Assembly: GCA_025989215.1 (NCBI GenBank) | Contig: JAPDNP010000001.1 | Span: 310,001 to 374,000, forward strand | DNA: 64,000 nucleotides | DNA from: Neisseriaceae bacterium JH1-16 | GTDB lineage: Bacteria > Pseudomonadota > Gammaproteobacteria > Burkholderiales > Chromobacteriaceae | Direction: 5' to 3' | In this document: positions 32,538-41,261 of the stretch, one piece after another | Position numbering within the stretch: position 1 is the first letter of the stretch | Layout of the letters: every line of letters starts with the position of its first letter | Notes under the pieces: model-generated | What the model was told of the DNA's origin: nothing | Seen by the model: only the letters and a program-made list of their open reading frames with translations | The model's database searches: none | Translations under genes and position numbers: made by a program

Positions 32538-32972
32538 ATGGATAAAACCGCTTACCTCGACGCCGCACGGCGGCATTGCGAGTCGCGTGGCTGCCGCTTG
32601 ACGGAGCTGCGTCAGCAGGTATTGGAGCTGGTGCTGGAGCACCCTGGCGTCGTCAAGGCGTATCAGGTGCTGGCCGACCTGCAGCGCCAACGCGGTGCGG
32701 CCGCCCCTCCGACGGTATACCGTGCGCTCGACTTTCTGGTGGAGCAGGGCCTGCTGCACAAGGTCGATGCGCTGAACGGCTTCATTCTTTGTCACCATTT
32801 CGACTGCCCGCACGACGGGCTGATCCTGGTGTGCGAGCGCTGCGGCGGGGTCGAGGAACTCGACGCTACCGGCTGCCTGAGCTCGCTGACAGATGCGATG
32901 GGCAAGGTGGGCTTTACCCCGCGTGCGCAGAACCTGGTGCTGACCGGTACCTGCCGGAGCTGTCAGGCATGA
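32538..32972 (+). CDS. zur: Zinc uptake regulator (Fur family)
   Basis: Zn-responsive repressor of zinc import genes, 144 aa. An N-terminal winged helix (RLTELRQQVLELVLEHPG, PPTVYRALDFLVEQGLLHKV) is followed by the dimerisation domain with HHFDCPHDG, and structural-zinc cysteine pairs CERCGG and CRSCQA. Position at the head of the znu operon makes Zur, not Fur, the natural reading. ATG 32538 is chosen over TTG 32526. Its stop overlaps the next gene (ATGA). Confidence 0.93.
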   Translation: MDKTAYLDAARRHCESRGCRLTELRQQVLELVLEHPGVVKAYQVLADLQRQRGAAAPPTVYRALDFLVEQGLLHKVDALNGFILCHHFDCPHDGLILVCERCGGVEELDATGCLSSLTDAMGKVGFTPRAQNLVLTGTCRSCQA

Positions 32973-33889
32973 AGAAAACCCTGGTCAATCTGTTTTCCGG
33001 TTTCCTCGGCGTCGGCAAGAGCACGGCGCTGAAGGCCTTGCTGGCACAGCGCCCGGCCCACGAGAAGTGGGCGGTGATCGTCAATGAGTTTGGCGAAATC
33101 GGCATCGATGCGGCCGCGATCGACGACGGCACCCTGCCGGTGGCCGAGATCGCCGGCGGCTGCCTGTGCTGCGTCGCCGGTCCGCAAATGACGGTGACGG
33201 TCGCGACCCTGCTGCGTCGCGAGCGCCCGGACCGGCTGCTGATCGAAGCCAGCGGCTTGGCGCACGCGGCGAGCGTGATCGACGAGTTGCGCGAGAAGCC
33301 GCTCGGCGATGCGCTGGAGGTCGGTGTGGTGCTGACCGTGGTCGACCCGCGCCAGTTCGCCAACGCCGATTACAACCGTCAGCCCCTGTATCGCGACCAG
33401 ATCAGCATCGCCGACGTGCTGGTGGCCAACAAGATCGATCTGGCCGATGTCGACACCATGGCCGAGTTCCGCCGCCTTTCGGCCAACCTGTTCCCGGCCA
33501 AGACGCTGGTGGCCGAGGTGGTCAATGGCGCGGTCGACGTCGCCTGGCTGAGCCTGCCGCTGGCCGAGAAGTCGCGCTATCGCCCGGCGGTGTCGACCGA
33601 CGCGCAGAGCGACTGGCAGTCGCAGGGCTGGACCTTCGATGCCGGACGCAATTTCGACGGCGCGCGGCTGACCCGTTTCTTTGACGCATTGCCCACTCAG
33701 GTGCCGTCGCTGGTGCGTGCCAAGGGCGTGTTCCGCGTGCTCGACAGCTGGGTGTGGCTCAACTGGGTCGATGGCCAGTGGGGCGCGACCCAGGTGGCGT
33801 GGCGGCGCGATAGCCGCTTCGAACTGATCGCCCGCGAGCTCGATGCCGAGGCGGTCGAGGCGGCGCTGACCACTTGTCTGGAATCCTGA
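32969..33889 (+). CDS. COG0523-family zinc chaperone GTPase
   Basis: P-loop GTPase of the CobW/COG0523 group, 306 aa: Walker A SGFLGVGKST, metal-binding GGCLCC, Walker B LLIEASGLA and guanine motif NKIDLAD, then a C-terminal CobW domain. Members under Zur control deliver zinc to client proteins during zinc shortage (ZigA/ZNG1 type). Overlap with zur by four bases and the znu genes downstream support that role. An exact uptake-like 10-mer lies inside (33478). Confidence 0.92.
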   Translation: MKKTLVNLFSGFLGVGKSTALKALLAQRPAHEKWAVIVNEFGEIGIDAAAIDDGTLPVAEIAGGCLCCVAGPQMTVTVATLLRRERPDRLLIEASGLAHAASVIDELREKPLGDALEVGVVLTVVDPRQFANADYNRQPLYRDQISIADVLVANKIDLADVDTMAEFRRLSANLFPAKTLVAEVVNGAVDVAWLSLPLAEKSRYRPAVSTDAQSDWQSQGWTFDAGRNFDGARLTRFFDALPTQVPSLVRAKGVFRVLDSWVWLNWVDGQWGATQVAWRRDSRFELIARELDAEAVEAALTTCLES

Positions 33890-33900
33890 AATCATTACCC

Positions 33901-34026
33901 ATGAAGCTATCTGATTTGACTCCCAGCCTGCTGGCGATGGCCGTGTGGCAGCGCCTGCTCTGGGCCGTGCTGGTGCTGGCGGGCCTGTGGGCCGTGGTCG
34001 GCTGGGCGTTGGAGGGCACAGCATGA
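33901..34026 (+). CDS. 41-aa single-span membrane protein in the znu operon
   Basis: A short frame, MKLSDLTPSLLAMAVWQRLL then a hydrophobic stretch rich in Leu, Val, Ala and Trp, ending WALEGTA. It begins 11 bases after the GTPase stop and its TGA overlaps the znuC ATG (ATGA at 34023-34026), which argues for translation. No clear ribosome site. Not recognised; may assist the zinc importer or couple translation to znuC. Confidence 0.6.
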   Translation: MKLSDLTPSLLAMAVWQRLLWAVLVLAGLWAVVGWALEGTA

Positions 34027-34766
34027 GCATCGCTCTCGAGAACATCACCGTGTCGTACCAGCGCCACCCGGCGGTACACCATGCCAGCGGCCAGTTCGCC
34101 GAGGGCGAGGCGACTGCCATCTTCGGCCCGAACGGTGCCGGCAAGAGCACCTTGCTGAAGGCAATGATCGGCGCGCTTAAGCCCGATCACGGCAAGGTCC
34201 ACCTGAACGGCTTCAAGCGCCGTGACATCGCCTACCTGCCGCAGCAGTCCGAGATCGACCGCAGCCTGCCGGTGAGCGTGATCGACCTGGTGTCGACCGG
34301 CTTGTGGCATCACACCGGGCCGTTCGGCCGGGTTGGCCGAAGCGGGCACGACCGGGTGTGCGCGGCGCTCGAACAGGTGGGCCTGGCCGAATTCCAGCAC
34401 CGACCGATCTCGGCGCTGTCGAGCGGCCAGTTTCAGCGCGTGCTGTTCGCGCGGATTCTAGTGCAGGACGCGCGGCTGATCTTGCTCGACGAGCCGTTTA
34501 ATGCAGTCGATGCCAAGACCACCTTCGACCTGTTGGAGCTAGTGCGTCACTGGCGCGACGAGAAGCGCACCGTGATCGCGGTGCTGCACGACTACGAACA
34601 GGTCCGCGCCTATTTCTCGCAGACCCTGCTGATGGCGCGCGAGATCGTCGCCTGGGGCAAGACGGCCGAGGTGCTGACCGATGACAATCTGCTGCGGGCA
34701 GTGAATCGCGCCGCGCACTGGCAAGAACACGCGCCGGTGTGCCGCGTCGATGGGGAGGCTGCCTGA
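34023..34766 (+). CDS. znuC: Zinc ABC transporter ATP-binding protein
   Basis: ATPase of the high-affinity zinc importer, 247 aa: Walker A FGPNGAGKST, Q-loop YLPQQSEID, signature LSSGQFQRVLFAR, Walker B LILLDEPF and the switch His in VLHDYEQV. The signature is SSGQF rather than the classical LSGGQ, as seen in metal-type ABC proteins. It overlaps the small ORF before it and znuB after it by one base. Confidence 0.95.
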   Translation: MSIALENITVSYQRHPAVHHASGQFAEGEATAIFGPNGAGKSTLLKAMIGALKPDHGKVHLNGFKRRDIAYLPQQSEIDRSLPVSVIDLVSTGLWHHTGPFGRVGRSGHDRVCAALEQVGLAEFQHRPISALSSGQFQRVLFARILVQDARLILLDEPFNAVDAKTTFDLLELVRHWRDEKRTVIAVLHDYEQVRAYFSQTLLMAREIVAWGKTAEVLTDDNLLRAVNRAAHWQEHAPVCRVDGEAA

Positions 34767-35650
34767 TGCTGCTGGGCCATGTATTGAATGAATTATTGAT
34801 CGCACCGTTTACCGATTTCGCCTTTATGCGCCGTGCCTTGGCGGGGTGCCTGGCGTTGGCGCTGGGCAGCGGGCCGATCGGCCTGTTCCTGGTGATGCGC
34901 CGCATGAGCCTGATGGGCGATGCGATGAGCCACGCGGTACTGCCAGGGGCCGCGGTCGGCTTTCTATTGGCGGGTCTGAGCCTGCCGGCGATGAGCCTGG
35001 GCGGCTTCGTCGCCGGGGTGCTGGTGGCGCTGTTGGCCGGTCTCGCGACCCGTTTCACCAGCCTGAAAGAGGACGCGAGCTTCGCGGCGTTCTACCTATT
35101 GTCGCTGGCGCTGGGTGTGCTGCTGGTATCGAAGTCGGGCAGCAACGTCGATCTGATGCACATCCTGTTCGGTTCGGTGCTGGCAGTGGACCAGCCGGCG
35201 CTGATCCTGGTCGCCTCGGTGGCCACGGTGACGCTGCTGTCGCTGTCGGTGATCTACCGGCCGCTGCTGCTGGAAAGCCTCGACCCGGTGTTCCTGCGCG
35301 CGGTCGGCAGCCGTGGCGGCTTCTGGCACATGTTGTTCCTGATGTTGGTGGTGCTGAACCTGGTGGCGGGCTTCCAGGCGCTGGGCACACTGATGGCGGT
35401 CGGCCTGATGATGCTGCCGGCGATCAGCGCGCGGCTGTGGGCCAGTTCGGTGGGCGGCATGCTGGCCACCTCGATCTGCGTGGCGTTTGGCAGTGGTGTG
35501 GGCGGGCTGTTGCTGTCGTATCACTTCGAGCTGCCATCCGGCCCGGCGATCATTCTGCTGGCCGGCCTGGTCTACCTGGTTTCCTTGCTGTTCGGTTCGG
35601 TGGGTGGCGCGGTGCCGCGCTATGTGCGCACGCGCCATCTGGAAGGTTGA
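34766..35650 (+). CDS. znuB: Zinc ABC transporter permease
   Basis: Integral membrane permease of the ABC-3 metal family, 294 aa with about eight to nine helices. Typical motifs: MSLMGDAMSHAVLPGAAVGF (conserved early loop) and ALGTLMAVGLMMLPAISAR. The start overlaps the znuC stop (TGATG). Confidence 0.95.
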   Translation: MLLGHVLNELLIAPFTDFAFMRRALAGCLALALGSGPIGLFLVMRRMSLMGDAMSHAVLPGAAVGFLLAGLSLPAMSLGGFVAGVLVALLAGLATRFTSLKEDASFAAFYLLSLALGVLLVSKSGSNVDLMHILFGSVLAVDQPALILVASVATVTLLSLSVIYRPLLLESLDPVFLRAVGSRGGFWHMLFLMLVVLNLVAGFQALGTLMAVGLMMLPAISARLWASSVGGMLATSICVAFGSGVGGLLLSYHFELPSGPAIILLAGLVYLVSLLFGSVGGAVPRYVRTRHLEG

Positions 35651-35662
35651 AAGGGTTTTGTA

Positions 35663-36559
35663 ATGAAGAAATTGTGTTTGGCTGGCGTGCTGCTCGGCTT
35701 GTCCGGCTCGTTGTGGGCGGCACCGATGTCGGTGGTGGCGAGTTTCAGCGTCGTCGCCGACCTGACCCGTCAGGTGGGGGGCGATCGCGTAGCGGTCAGC
35801 TCGCTGGTCGGTCCGAACCAGGATGCGCACGTGTTCCAGCCGACGCCGTTGGACGCGAAGAAGGTGGCCGCGGCCAAGGTGTTCGTGGTGAACGGGCTGG
35901 GCTTCGAGGGCTGGATCAACCGCCTGAGCCGTTCGGCCAACTTCAAGGGCGTAATGGTCGAAGGCACCAAGGGTGTCAAGCCGCGCAAGGCCACCGAGGA
36001 CGAGGGGCATGACGATCATGGCCACGACCATGGCGATGTCGATCCGCATGCCTTCCAGGATCCGGTGCGGGTGCAGACCTATGTGAAGAATATCGCGGCC
36101 GGCCTGAGTAAAGCCGACCCGGCCGGTGCCAGCTACTACCAGGCGCGTGCGGCCAGCTATACCAAGCAATTGCAGCAACTCGACGCCTGGGCGCAGCAGC
36201 AGTTTGCGACCGTGCCGGTGGCGCAGCGCAAGGTGCTGACTTCGCATGACGCGTTCGGCTACCTGGGCGACCGGTATCAGGTGCATTTCCTCGCGCCGCA
36301 AGGGGTTAGCACCGACACCGAGGCTTCGGCCAAGGGGGTGGCGACGCTGATCCGTCAGGTGAAGCAGGAGAAGGTGAAGGCGGTGTTCTTCGAGAACATG
36401 ACCGATCCGCGCCTGCTCAAGCAGCTGTCGAACGAAGCCGGGGTGAAGATCGGCGGCAAGCTGTACTCGGACGCGCTGTCGCCCGAGGGCGGCCCGGCGT
36501 CGACCTATCTGACGATGTTCCGCTACAACGTCAGCACCATTCTTGCCTCGTTCAAATAA
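35663..36559 (+). CDS. znuA: Zinc ABC transporter substrate-binding protein
   Basis: Periplasmic cluster A-I zinc binder, 298 aa with signal peptide MKKLCLAGVLLGLSGSLWA. Zinc ligands and the His/Asp-rich acquisition loop are visible (first His in NQDAHVFQPTP; loop HDDHGHDHGDVDPHAF; then TSHDAFGYLGDRY). Last gene of the zur operon; its stop overlaps the convergent TauE-like gene by eight bases. Confidence 0.95.
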   Translation: MKKLCLAGVLLGLSGSLWAAPMSVVASFSVVADLTRQVGGDRVAVSSLVGPNQDAHVFQPTPLDAKKVAAAKVFVVNGLGFEGWINRLSRSANFKGVMVEGTKGVKPRKATEDEGHDDHGHDHGDVDPHAFQDPVRVQTYVKNIAAGLSKADPAGASYYQARAASYTKQLQQLDAWAQQQFATVPVAQRKVLTSHDAFGYLGDRYQVHFLAPQGVSTDTEASAKGVATLIRQVKQEKVKAVFFENMTDPRLLKQLSNEAGVKIGGKLYSDALSPEGGPASTYLTMFRYNVSTILASFK

Positions 36560-37235
36560 ACAGCGCACCACTCAGTAACGGTTCGGCCAACCTGAACAGG
36601 CCGATCGTCATCACGGCCAGTCCCGCCACCAGGCGGACTGGCCGTTTCTGCATCTGCGCGCGCAAGCCCTCGGCAAAGGCGCCCATCGCCAGCAGGTTGG
36701 GCAGGGTACCGAGGCCGAAGGCCAGCATCGCCAGCGCGCCGCCCGCGGTATTGCCTGCCGCCAGCGCCGACAGGCTGGCGCTATAGACCAACCCGCAGGG
36801 CAACCAGCCCCATAGTGCGCCGACAGCGACCGCCTGCGCGGGTGAGCGCACTGGTAGCAGACGGGCGAGTCGCGGTTGCAGCAGGCGCCACAGCGGCCGG
36901 CCCAGCGCTTCGATGCGCGTCACGGCGCTGGAGAGTCCGGCCAGATACAGTCCCATGCCGATCAGCATCAGGTTGGCGATCAGATACAGCGTCCATTGCA
37001 GCGGCCGTGCGGCCAGTAGTGTCAACCCCATGCCGGAGAGGGCGCCGAGCAGCGCGCCGATCAAGGTGTAGCTACCGATGCGTCCCAGGTTGTAGCCCAA
37101 CAGAAAGGGGGTGCGTCGTACCCCGTTGGGCAACTGCAGGGTGAAGGCGGTGACCAGACCGCCGCACATGCCAAGACAGTGGCCGCCGCCTAGCAGACCG
37201 ACGACAAACAGGGCGAACAGGCTGGTTTCGAGCAT
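36552..37235 (-). CDS. TauE/SafE-like (COG2836) membrane protein
   Basis: Inner-membrane protein of 227 aa with about six helices. Conserved GHCLGMCGGLVTAF near the start and WGWLPCGLVYSA in the middle mark the COG2836 group, which is often found beside cbb3 oxidase assembly genes and linked to copper or thiol handling; none are seen here. The start at 37235 (MLETSLFALFVVG) is chosen over an upstream ATG that adds a hydrophilic leader. Convergent with znuA and overlapping it by eight bases. Confidence 0.85.
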   Translation of the reverse strand: MLETSLFALFVVGLLGGGHCLGMCGGLVTAFTLQLPNGVRRTPFLLGYNLGRIGSYTLIGALLGALSGMGLTLLAARPLQWTLYLIANLMLIGMGLYLAGLSSAVTRIEALGRPLWRLLQPRLARLLPVRSPAQAVAVGALWGWLPCGLVYSASLSALAAGNTAGGALAMLAFGLGTLPNLLAMGAFAEGLRAQMQKRPVRLVAGLAVMTIGLFRLAEPLLSGALFI

Positions 37236-37583
37236 GGTGGACAGCGGTCGGCAGGGCTGGGAAAGAAGCTGGATTTTAACAGAGTCGACCCGCTTTCCCG
37301 CAGGGGGGCGGAAATTGTCCATTTGTCAGACTTGATGTAATCATTTTTTTCTAGCGGTTTATAGTATGAGAAATGCGATCCGAACCAGTGACGGCATCCA
37401 TTTTTTGCCAGCGTGTCCTCCTGGGCGACGTTGCTGCGTTAATGGCATGAAGCAAGGCGGCATTTCTTGCCGTCTTGATGTTGACTGGTAATGGTGGCGT
37501 TTCTGGTGGTGGCACAGCTTTACGGCCGGACTGTCCTCGCTATGGGGCAGCCCCTGAGCGTCTGACAATAGTGGAGAGCCGTA
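37236..37583. other. Leader region of the enoyl-CoA hydratase gene
   Basis: About 348 bases. TATAGT at 37360-37365 may be a -10 element. It contains the doubtful short frame 37366-37491 and an imperfect stem (GCAAGGCGGC...GCCGTCTTG) near 37452-37479. Nothing else recognised. Confidence 0.4.
37366..37491 (+). CDS. Doubtful 41-aa cysteine-containing ORF
   Basis: Frame beginning MRNAIRTSDGIHFLPAC and containing PPGRRCC; four cysteines. The ATG sits directly after a TATAGT hexamer with no ribosome site, so translation is unsupported. Listed because it fills an otherwise empty leader. Confidence 0.2.
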   Translation: MRNAIRTSDGIHFLPACPPGRRCCVNGMKQGGISCRLDVDW

Positions 37584-38381
37584 ATGGCGAAATATCTAGT
37601 AGTCGAAAAACTGGGCCACACGGCCATCATCACTCTGAACAACCCGCCGGCCAATGTGTGGTCGCTGGCGGCCTTGCAGGAGCTGCTTGCCGAGATGAGC
37701 ACGCTCGACCGCGACCCGGCCATCCGCTCGGTGGTGATGACCGGGGCGGGTGAGGGGTATTTTTCGGCGGGGGCTGACCTGAAGCAGTTTGCCGGCGGCG
37801 ACGCGGCGGTGGCGGCCGAGGTGGCCGACGCCTTTGCCAATGCCTTCCGCGCGGTGCGACAGTTCCACGGTGTGACGGTGGCGGCGATCAACGGTTATGC
37901 GCTGGGTGGCGGGCTGGAGTGGGCGCTGTCCTGCGATTATATGGTGGCAGAGCGCGGCGCCAAGCTGGGGCTGCCCGAGGCGAAAGTCGGGCTGGTGCCC
38001 TGTGCCGGCGGCACCAAGGCGCTGACCGACAAGGTCGGAGTGGCCTGGGCCAAGCGTATCGCGCTCGGTGGCGAAGTTATCGGGGCCGACAAGGCGCTGG
38101 CGATCGGTCTGGTGGAGGAGGTGGTCGACCCGGGCTTCGCCAAGATTGTCGCGGTCAGCCTGGCCAACAAGGTCACGGCGCAGGGGCCGGATGCGGTGAG
38201 CGAGGCGGGAAAACTGATCGAAGCGAGTTCGCTGCGCTCGATCGACGAGCAGTTGGCGCACGAGAAGGCGGCTTTCCTGCGCCTGTTCGGCCAGGAAGAA
38301 CAGCGCGAAGGCGTGGCGGCGTTTCTCGCCAAGCGGGCTCCGTCCTGGCAGGGGGCTGGCGAGGACGACGACGAGGAGTGA
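37584..38381 (+). CDS. Enoyl-CoA hydratase/isomerase family protein
   Basis: Crotonase-fold enzyme of 265 aa, probably hydrating 2-enoyl-CoA in beta-oxidation. Oxyanion-hole segments FSAGADLKQFAGG and INGYALGGGLEWALSCDYM are present, with the catalytic glutamates expected in GGGLEWAL and LGLPEAKVGLVP. An acidic tail (GEDDDEE) ends the protein. The ribosome site GGAGAG lies before ATG 37584. Stands alone, closed by a bidirectional terminator. Confidence 0.92.
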   Translation: MAKYLVVEKLGHTAIITLNNPPANVWSLAALQELLAEMSTLDRDPAIRSVVMTGAGEGYFSAGADLKQFAGGDAAVAAEVADAFANAFRAVRQFHGVTVAAINGYALGGGLEWALSCDYMVAERGAKLGLPEAKVGLVPCAGGTKALTDKVGVAWAKRIALGGEVIGADKALAIGLVEEVVDPGFAKIVAVSLANKVTAQGPDAVSEAGKLIEASSLRSIDEQLAHEKAAFLRLFGQEEQREGVAAFLAKRAPSWQGAGEDDDEE

Positions 38382-38398
38382 GCCGGATCGACGGCCAA

Positions 38399-38430
38399 TA
38401 AAAAAGGGCGATGCATGCATCGCCCTTTTT
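38399..38430. terminator. Bidirectional terminator
   Basis: GGGCGATGCATGCATCGCCC is a perfect 20-base palindrome flanked by A-run and T-run, between two convergent genes. Confidence 0.95.
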
Positions 38431-38447
38431 GTCGTCCAGCAGCTGGC

Positions 38448-39206
38448 TTACTTCACGCCAGCCTTGGTCTTCAGTTCGTTGATGTACTGATCGACGCGTT
38501 CCTGGCTGATCTTCTGCTCCAGTTGCGGCTTCAGCGCCTCGAGCGGTGGGGCGCTCTCGGTGCGTACGTCGTCCAGCTTGATCACGTGCCAGCCGAACTC
38601 GGTCTTCACCGGAGCCGAGGTCACTTGGCCCTTGGACAGCTTGGTCAGTGCGTCGCCGAACGGACCGACGAAGTTGGCCGCATCGGCCCAGCCCAGGTCG
38701 CCACCATTGGCCTTGCTGCCTGGGTCGAGCGACTTCTCACGCGCCAGCTGGTCGAACGACTTGCCCTTGCGCAGCGCATCGATCACCGCCTTCGCCTCGG
38801 CCTCGGTCTTCACCAAGATGTGGCGGGCGTGGTAGCTCTTCTTGGCCGGCATCTGGGCAACCAGACGGTCGTACTCGGCCTTCAGTTGGGCGTCGGTAAC
38901 CGGGTTGCGGCGCTGGTAGTCACGGATCGCCTGGTTGGCGAGGGCCATGGTCTGCATATTGTCCAGCTCGGCGCGGAATTCTGGCGTCTTGTCGAGGCCT
39001 TTCTTCTCGGCATCCTGCTTCAGCAACTCGGCGGTGATCAGCTGGTTGCGGACCAGCTCACGCTGCTCCGGAGTCACCTGCTGGCCCTGCGCTTGCAGCG
39101 AACGCACGATAGCGTCGATGCGGGCCTGCGAAATCGTCGGCGCAGCGGCGAAGCTGCTGCCGGCGACGGCGGCCATCAAACTGGCCGCAACGAGGGTTTT
39201 GCGCAT
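38448..39206 (-). CDS. Parvulin-type peptidyl-prolyl isomerase, periplasmic
   Basis: SurA/PrsA-like foldase of 252 aa. Signal peptide MRKTLVAASLMAAVAGSSFA, a helical chaperone region, then a parvulin domain at about 130-225 (YHARHILVKTEAEAKAVIDA, GGDLGWADAANFVGPFG, FGWHVIKLDDVR). Assists outer-membrane or secreted protein folding. It follows its paralogue by 15 bases in the same direction. Confidence 0.93.
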   Translation of the reverse strand: MRKTLVAASLMAAVAGSSFAAAPTISQARIDAIVRSLQAQGQQVTPEQRELVRNQLITAELLKQDAEKKGLDKTPEFRAELDNMQTMALANQAIRDYQRRNPVTDAQLKAEYDRLVAQMPAKKSYHARHILVKTEAEAKAVIDALRKGKSFDQLAREKSLDPGSKANGGDLGWADAANFVGPFGDALTKLSKGQVTSAPVKTEFGWHVIKLDDVRTESAPPLEALKPQLEQKISQERVDQYINELKTKAGVK

Positions 39207-39221
39207 GATTGATCCTGTTAG

Positions 39222-40019
39222 TTATTGGATTTTGGCCGAGCTGCGCAGGCCGTCGACGGTCTTGGCGATTTCCTGTTCCTGCAGGTCGCGGGCCAGCTGG
39301 CCTTTCACCTGGTCGTAGGCCGGAACCTTGGCGTCACGTACGTCGACAACCTTGAATACGTGCCAACCGGCGTTGGACTTCACCGGGGCCGGGCTCACGC
39401 CGCCCTTCGGCAGCGCCTTGAGTGCGGCGGCCAGCGGCGGTACGTCGCGGTCCAGTGCGGACAGGTTCATGTAGCCCATGTCGCCGCCGGATTGCTTGGC
39501 AGCCGGGTCTTTCGAGCGGGCCTTGGCCAGCGATTCGAAGCTGCCGCCTTTCTTCAGGTCGGCGATGGTTTTCTTGGCGTCGTCTTCCGAGCCCAGCACG
39601 ATCTGGTAGGCGTGAACTTCCTTGGTGCCCTTGATGTTGCCGGAGATCTTGTCGTAGGCAGCCTTGACCTGAGCGTCACCCACCGGGTTCTTCTTCAGGA
39701 TGTCGGCGAACAGCGCGTCCTGCACCAGGTCGTTACGCACTTCGTCCAGACGCTTCTGCACTTCCGGGCTCTTGTCGAGGCCGCGGCGCTTGGCTTCTTG
39801 CAGGATCAGTTCGCGGTTGATCAGGCGGTTCTTCACCTCTTCACGCAGCGACGGGCTGTCCTTCACCTGGCCGTTACTGTTCTTCTGCAGCATGGCCACG
39901 GCGTTGTCCACGTCGGTCTTCTCGATCGCAACACCGTTGACGGTGGCTACCGGGGCGGCCAGGACGGGCAGGGCCAGGGTGGCGGCTACCATGGCCGCAG
40001 CAAGTTTGTTCAGTCGCAT
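39222..40019 (-). CDS. Parvulin-type peptidyl-prolyl isomerase, periplasmic, paralogue
   Basis: 265 aa with signal peptide MRLNKLAAAMVAATLALPVLA and the same build as the gene downstream: helical arm, parvulin core (VHAYQIVLGSEDDAKKTIAD, GGDMGYMNLSALDRDVPP, NAGWHVFKVVDVRD). The usual HILV motif is changed to AYQIVL, so isomerase activity may be weak and chaperone function dominant. Lies downstream of yciB-yciI-bolA and may share their transcript. Confidence 0.92.
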   Translation of the reverse strand: MRLNKLAAAMVAATLALPVLAAPVATVNGVAIEKTDVDNAVAMLQKNSNGQVKDSPSLREEVKNRLINRELILQEAKRRGLDKSPEVQKRLDEVRNDLVQDALFADILKKNPVGDAQVKAAYDKISGNIKGTKEVHAYQIVLGSEDDAKKTIADLKKGGSFESLAKARSKDPAAKQSGGDMGYMNLSALDRDVPPLAAALKALPKGGVSPAPVKSNAGWHVFKVVDVRDAKVPAYDQVKGQLARDLQEQEIAKTVDGLRSSAKIQ

Positions 40020-40044
40020 GTACTTATTCCTCGGTTGAGAATAT

Positions 40045-40311
40045 TTAGATTTCTTCCGGGCTGAGTGCTCGAATGCCCAGTGCGTGGATACGGGTAGACA
40101 TCAAATCCCCCAGCGTGCTGTAGATCAGGCGCTGACGCGCCAGTCGGGACAGCCCGGTGAAGCGGGCGCTGACGATGGTCAGCTGATAGTGCCCGCCACC
40201 GCTTCTGGCGCCGGCATGGCCGGCGTGCAGGGCGCTTTCGTCTTCAATGTCGAGATGTTCAGGCGCGAGTTCGGCCAACCTGTCTCGCATAATCGCGAGT
40301 GTATCACTCAT
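40045..40311 (-). CDS. bolA: BolA-family protein
   Basis: Small 88-aa BolA-fold protein; such proteins pair with monothiol glutaredoxins in Fe-S handling or act as regulators. Core signature [22 protein letters not shown] and the conserved C-terminal [11 protein letters not shown]. The His of the canonical SH-FNG-S-hh-H-R motif is represented in GGHYQLT. ATG overlaps the yciI stop (ATGA). An exact uptake-like 10-mer encodes LAE near its start (40270). Confidence 0.9.
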   Translation of the reverse strand: MSDTLAIMRDRLAELAPEHLDIEDESALHAGHAGARSGGGHYQLTIVSARFTGLSRLARQRLIYSTLGDLMSTRIHALGIRALSPEEI

Positions 40312-40610
40312 GCCGGCAGGACTTGTTTGAAAGGTTTGATGTCAACACTCTGGTAGACGCCTGCCGCTACGTACGGGTCGGCATCGGCCCAGGCGCGCGC
40401 CGCGTCGAGCGAAGCGAACTCGGCGACGATCAGGCTGCCGGAGAAGCCTGCCGGGCCCGGGTCGGGCGAATCGATGGCCGGAAACGGGCCGGCGAGCACC
40501 AGGCGGCCAGCCTCCTGCAGGGCTTTCAGGCGTTCAAGATGCGCCGGACGGGCCGCGAGACGGGCGTCGAGCGAGCCGGCGCGGTCGTGACCAATGAGGG
40601 CATAGAGCAT
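40308..40610 (-). CDS. yciI: YciI-family protein
   Basis: Ferredoxin-like dimeric protein of 100 aa with the YciI pattern [32 protein letters not shown] and [14 protein letters not shown]; the His-Asp pair is thought to form an active site of unknown reaction. Overlaps yciB by one base and bolA by four, matching the yciB-yciI-bolA order common in beta- and gammaproteobacteria. Confidence 0.93.
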   Translation of the reverse strand: MLYALIGHDRAGSLDARLAARPAHLERLKALQEAGRLVLAGPFPAIDSPDPGPAGFSGSLIVAEFASLDAARAWADADPYVAAGVYQSVDIKPFKQVLPA

Positions 40611-41143
40611 TACTTGGAATCCTCGATGTATTTGGACAGGTACAGGCTTTGGGCGATGACAAAGGCGATCATCAGGCCGATACCGCCAAACAGTTTGAAG
40701 TTGACCCAGATTTCTTCGCTGAAATGGTAGGCAACCAATAGGTTGATGCCGCCCATGGCGAGGAAGAACGTGGCCCAGGCCAGGTTAAGCTTTTTCCAGA
40801 CGCTGTCGGGCAGGCTGACTTGCTGACCCATCACCGCGCGCATGCCGTTCTTGCCGGCGAGCGATCCGACTACGAGACCGCCACCCATGATCCAGTAGAG
40901 CAGGGTGGGCTTCCACATGATGAAGTGTTTGTCGTGCAGCAGGATGGTGGCGCCACCGAGCACCACGATCAGGCCGAGGCTGACCCACTGCATCATCTCC
41001 ACTTTGCGGTGGCGGATCCAGGCGATGGCTACCTGCAGCACCGTGGCGACCATGGCGACGCCGGTGGCGATGTACATGTCGCGGGTGAGCCAGTAGGCGC
41101 CAAAGAACAACAGGACGGGAAAGAGGTCGGCGAGAAATTTCAT
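40610..41143 (-). CDS. yciB: Inner-membrane septation protein A family
   Basis: Membrane protein of 177 aa with five predicted helices (YciB/IspZ/IspA septation family), needed for normal division and envelope integrity in some bacteria. Family motifs: [54 protein letters not shown]. The start at 41143 is the family start; an upstream ATG at 41179 adds 12 unconserved residues. First gene of the yciB-yciI-bolA run. Confidence 0.94.
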   Translation of the reverse strand: MKFLADLFPVLLFFGAYWLTRDMYIATGVAMVATVLQVAIAWIRHRKVEMMQWVSLGLIVVLGGATILLHDKHFIMWKPTLLYWIMGGGLVVGSLAGKNGMRAVMGQQVSLPDSVWKKLNLAWATFFLAMGGINLLVAYHFSEEIWVNFKLFGGIGLMIAFVIAQSLYLSKYIEDSK

Positions 41144-41261
41144 GCGAATGATTATGGGGGCAGGCGCCGGCTTCGACAAGCCGGCGCGTGGCGGTGCTTA
41201 ACAGTGCTTAACAAGTCTCTGATGCCAATGCTTACTGTGAGTTCCCGTTCTGGAGGTTGGC

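Noticed and set aside
35096-36571. 491-codon minus-strand frame opposite znuB and znuA
   Set aside because: Antisense of certain genes; His/Arg/Gln-rich artefact.
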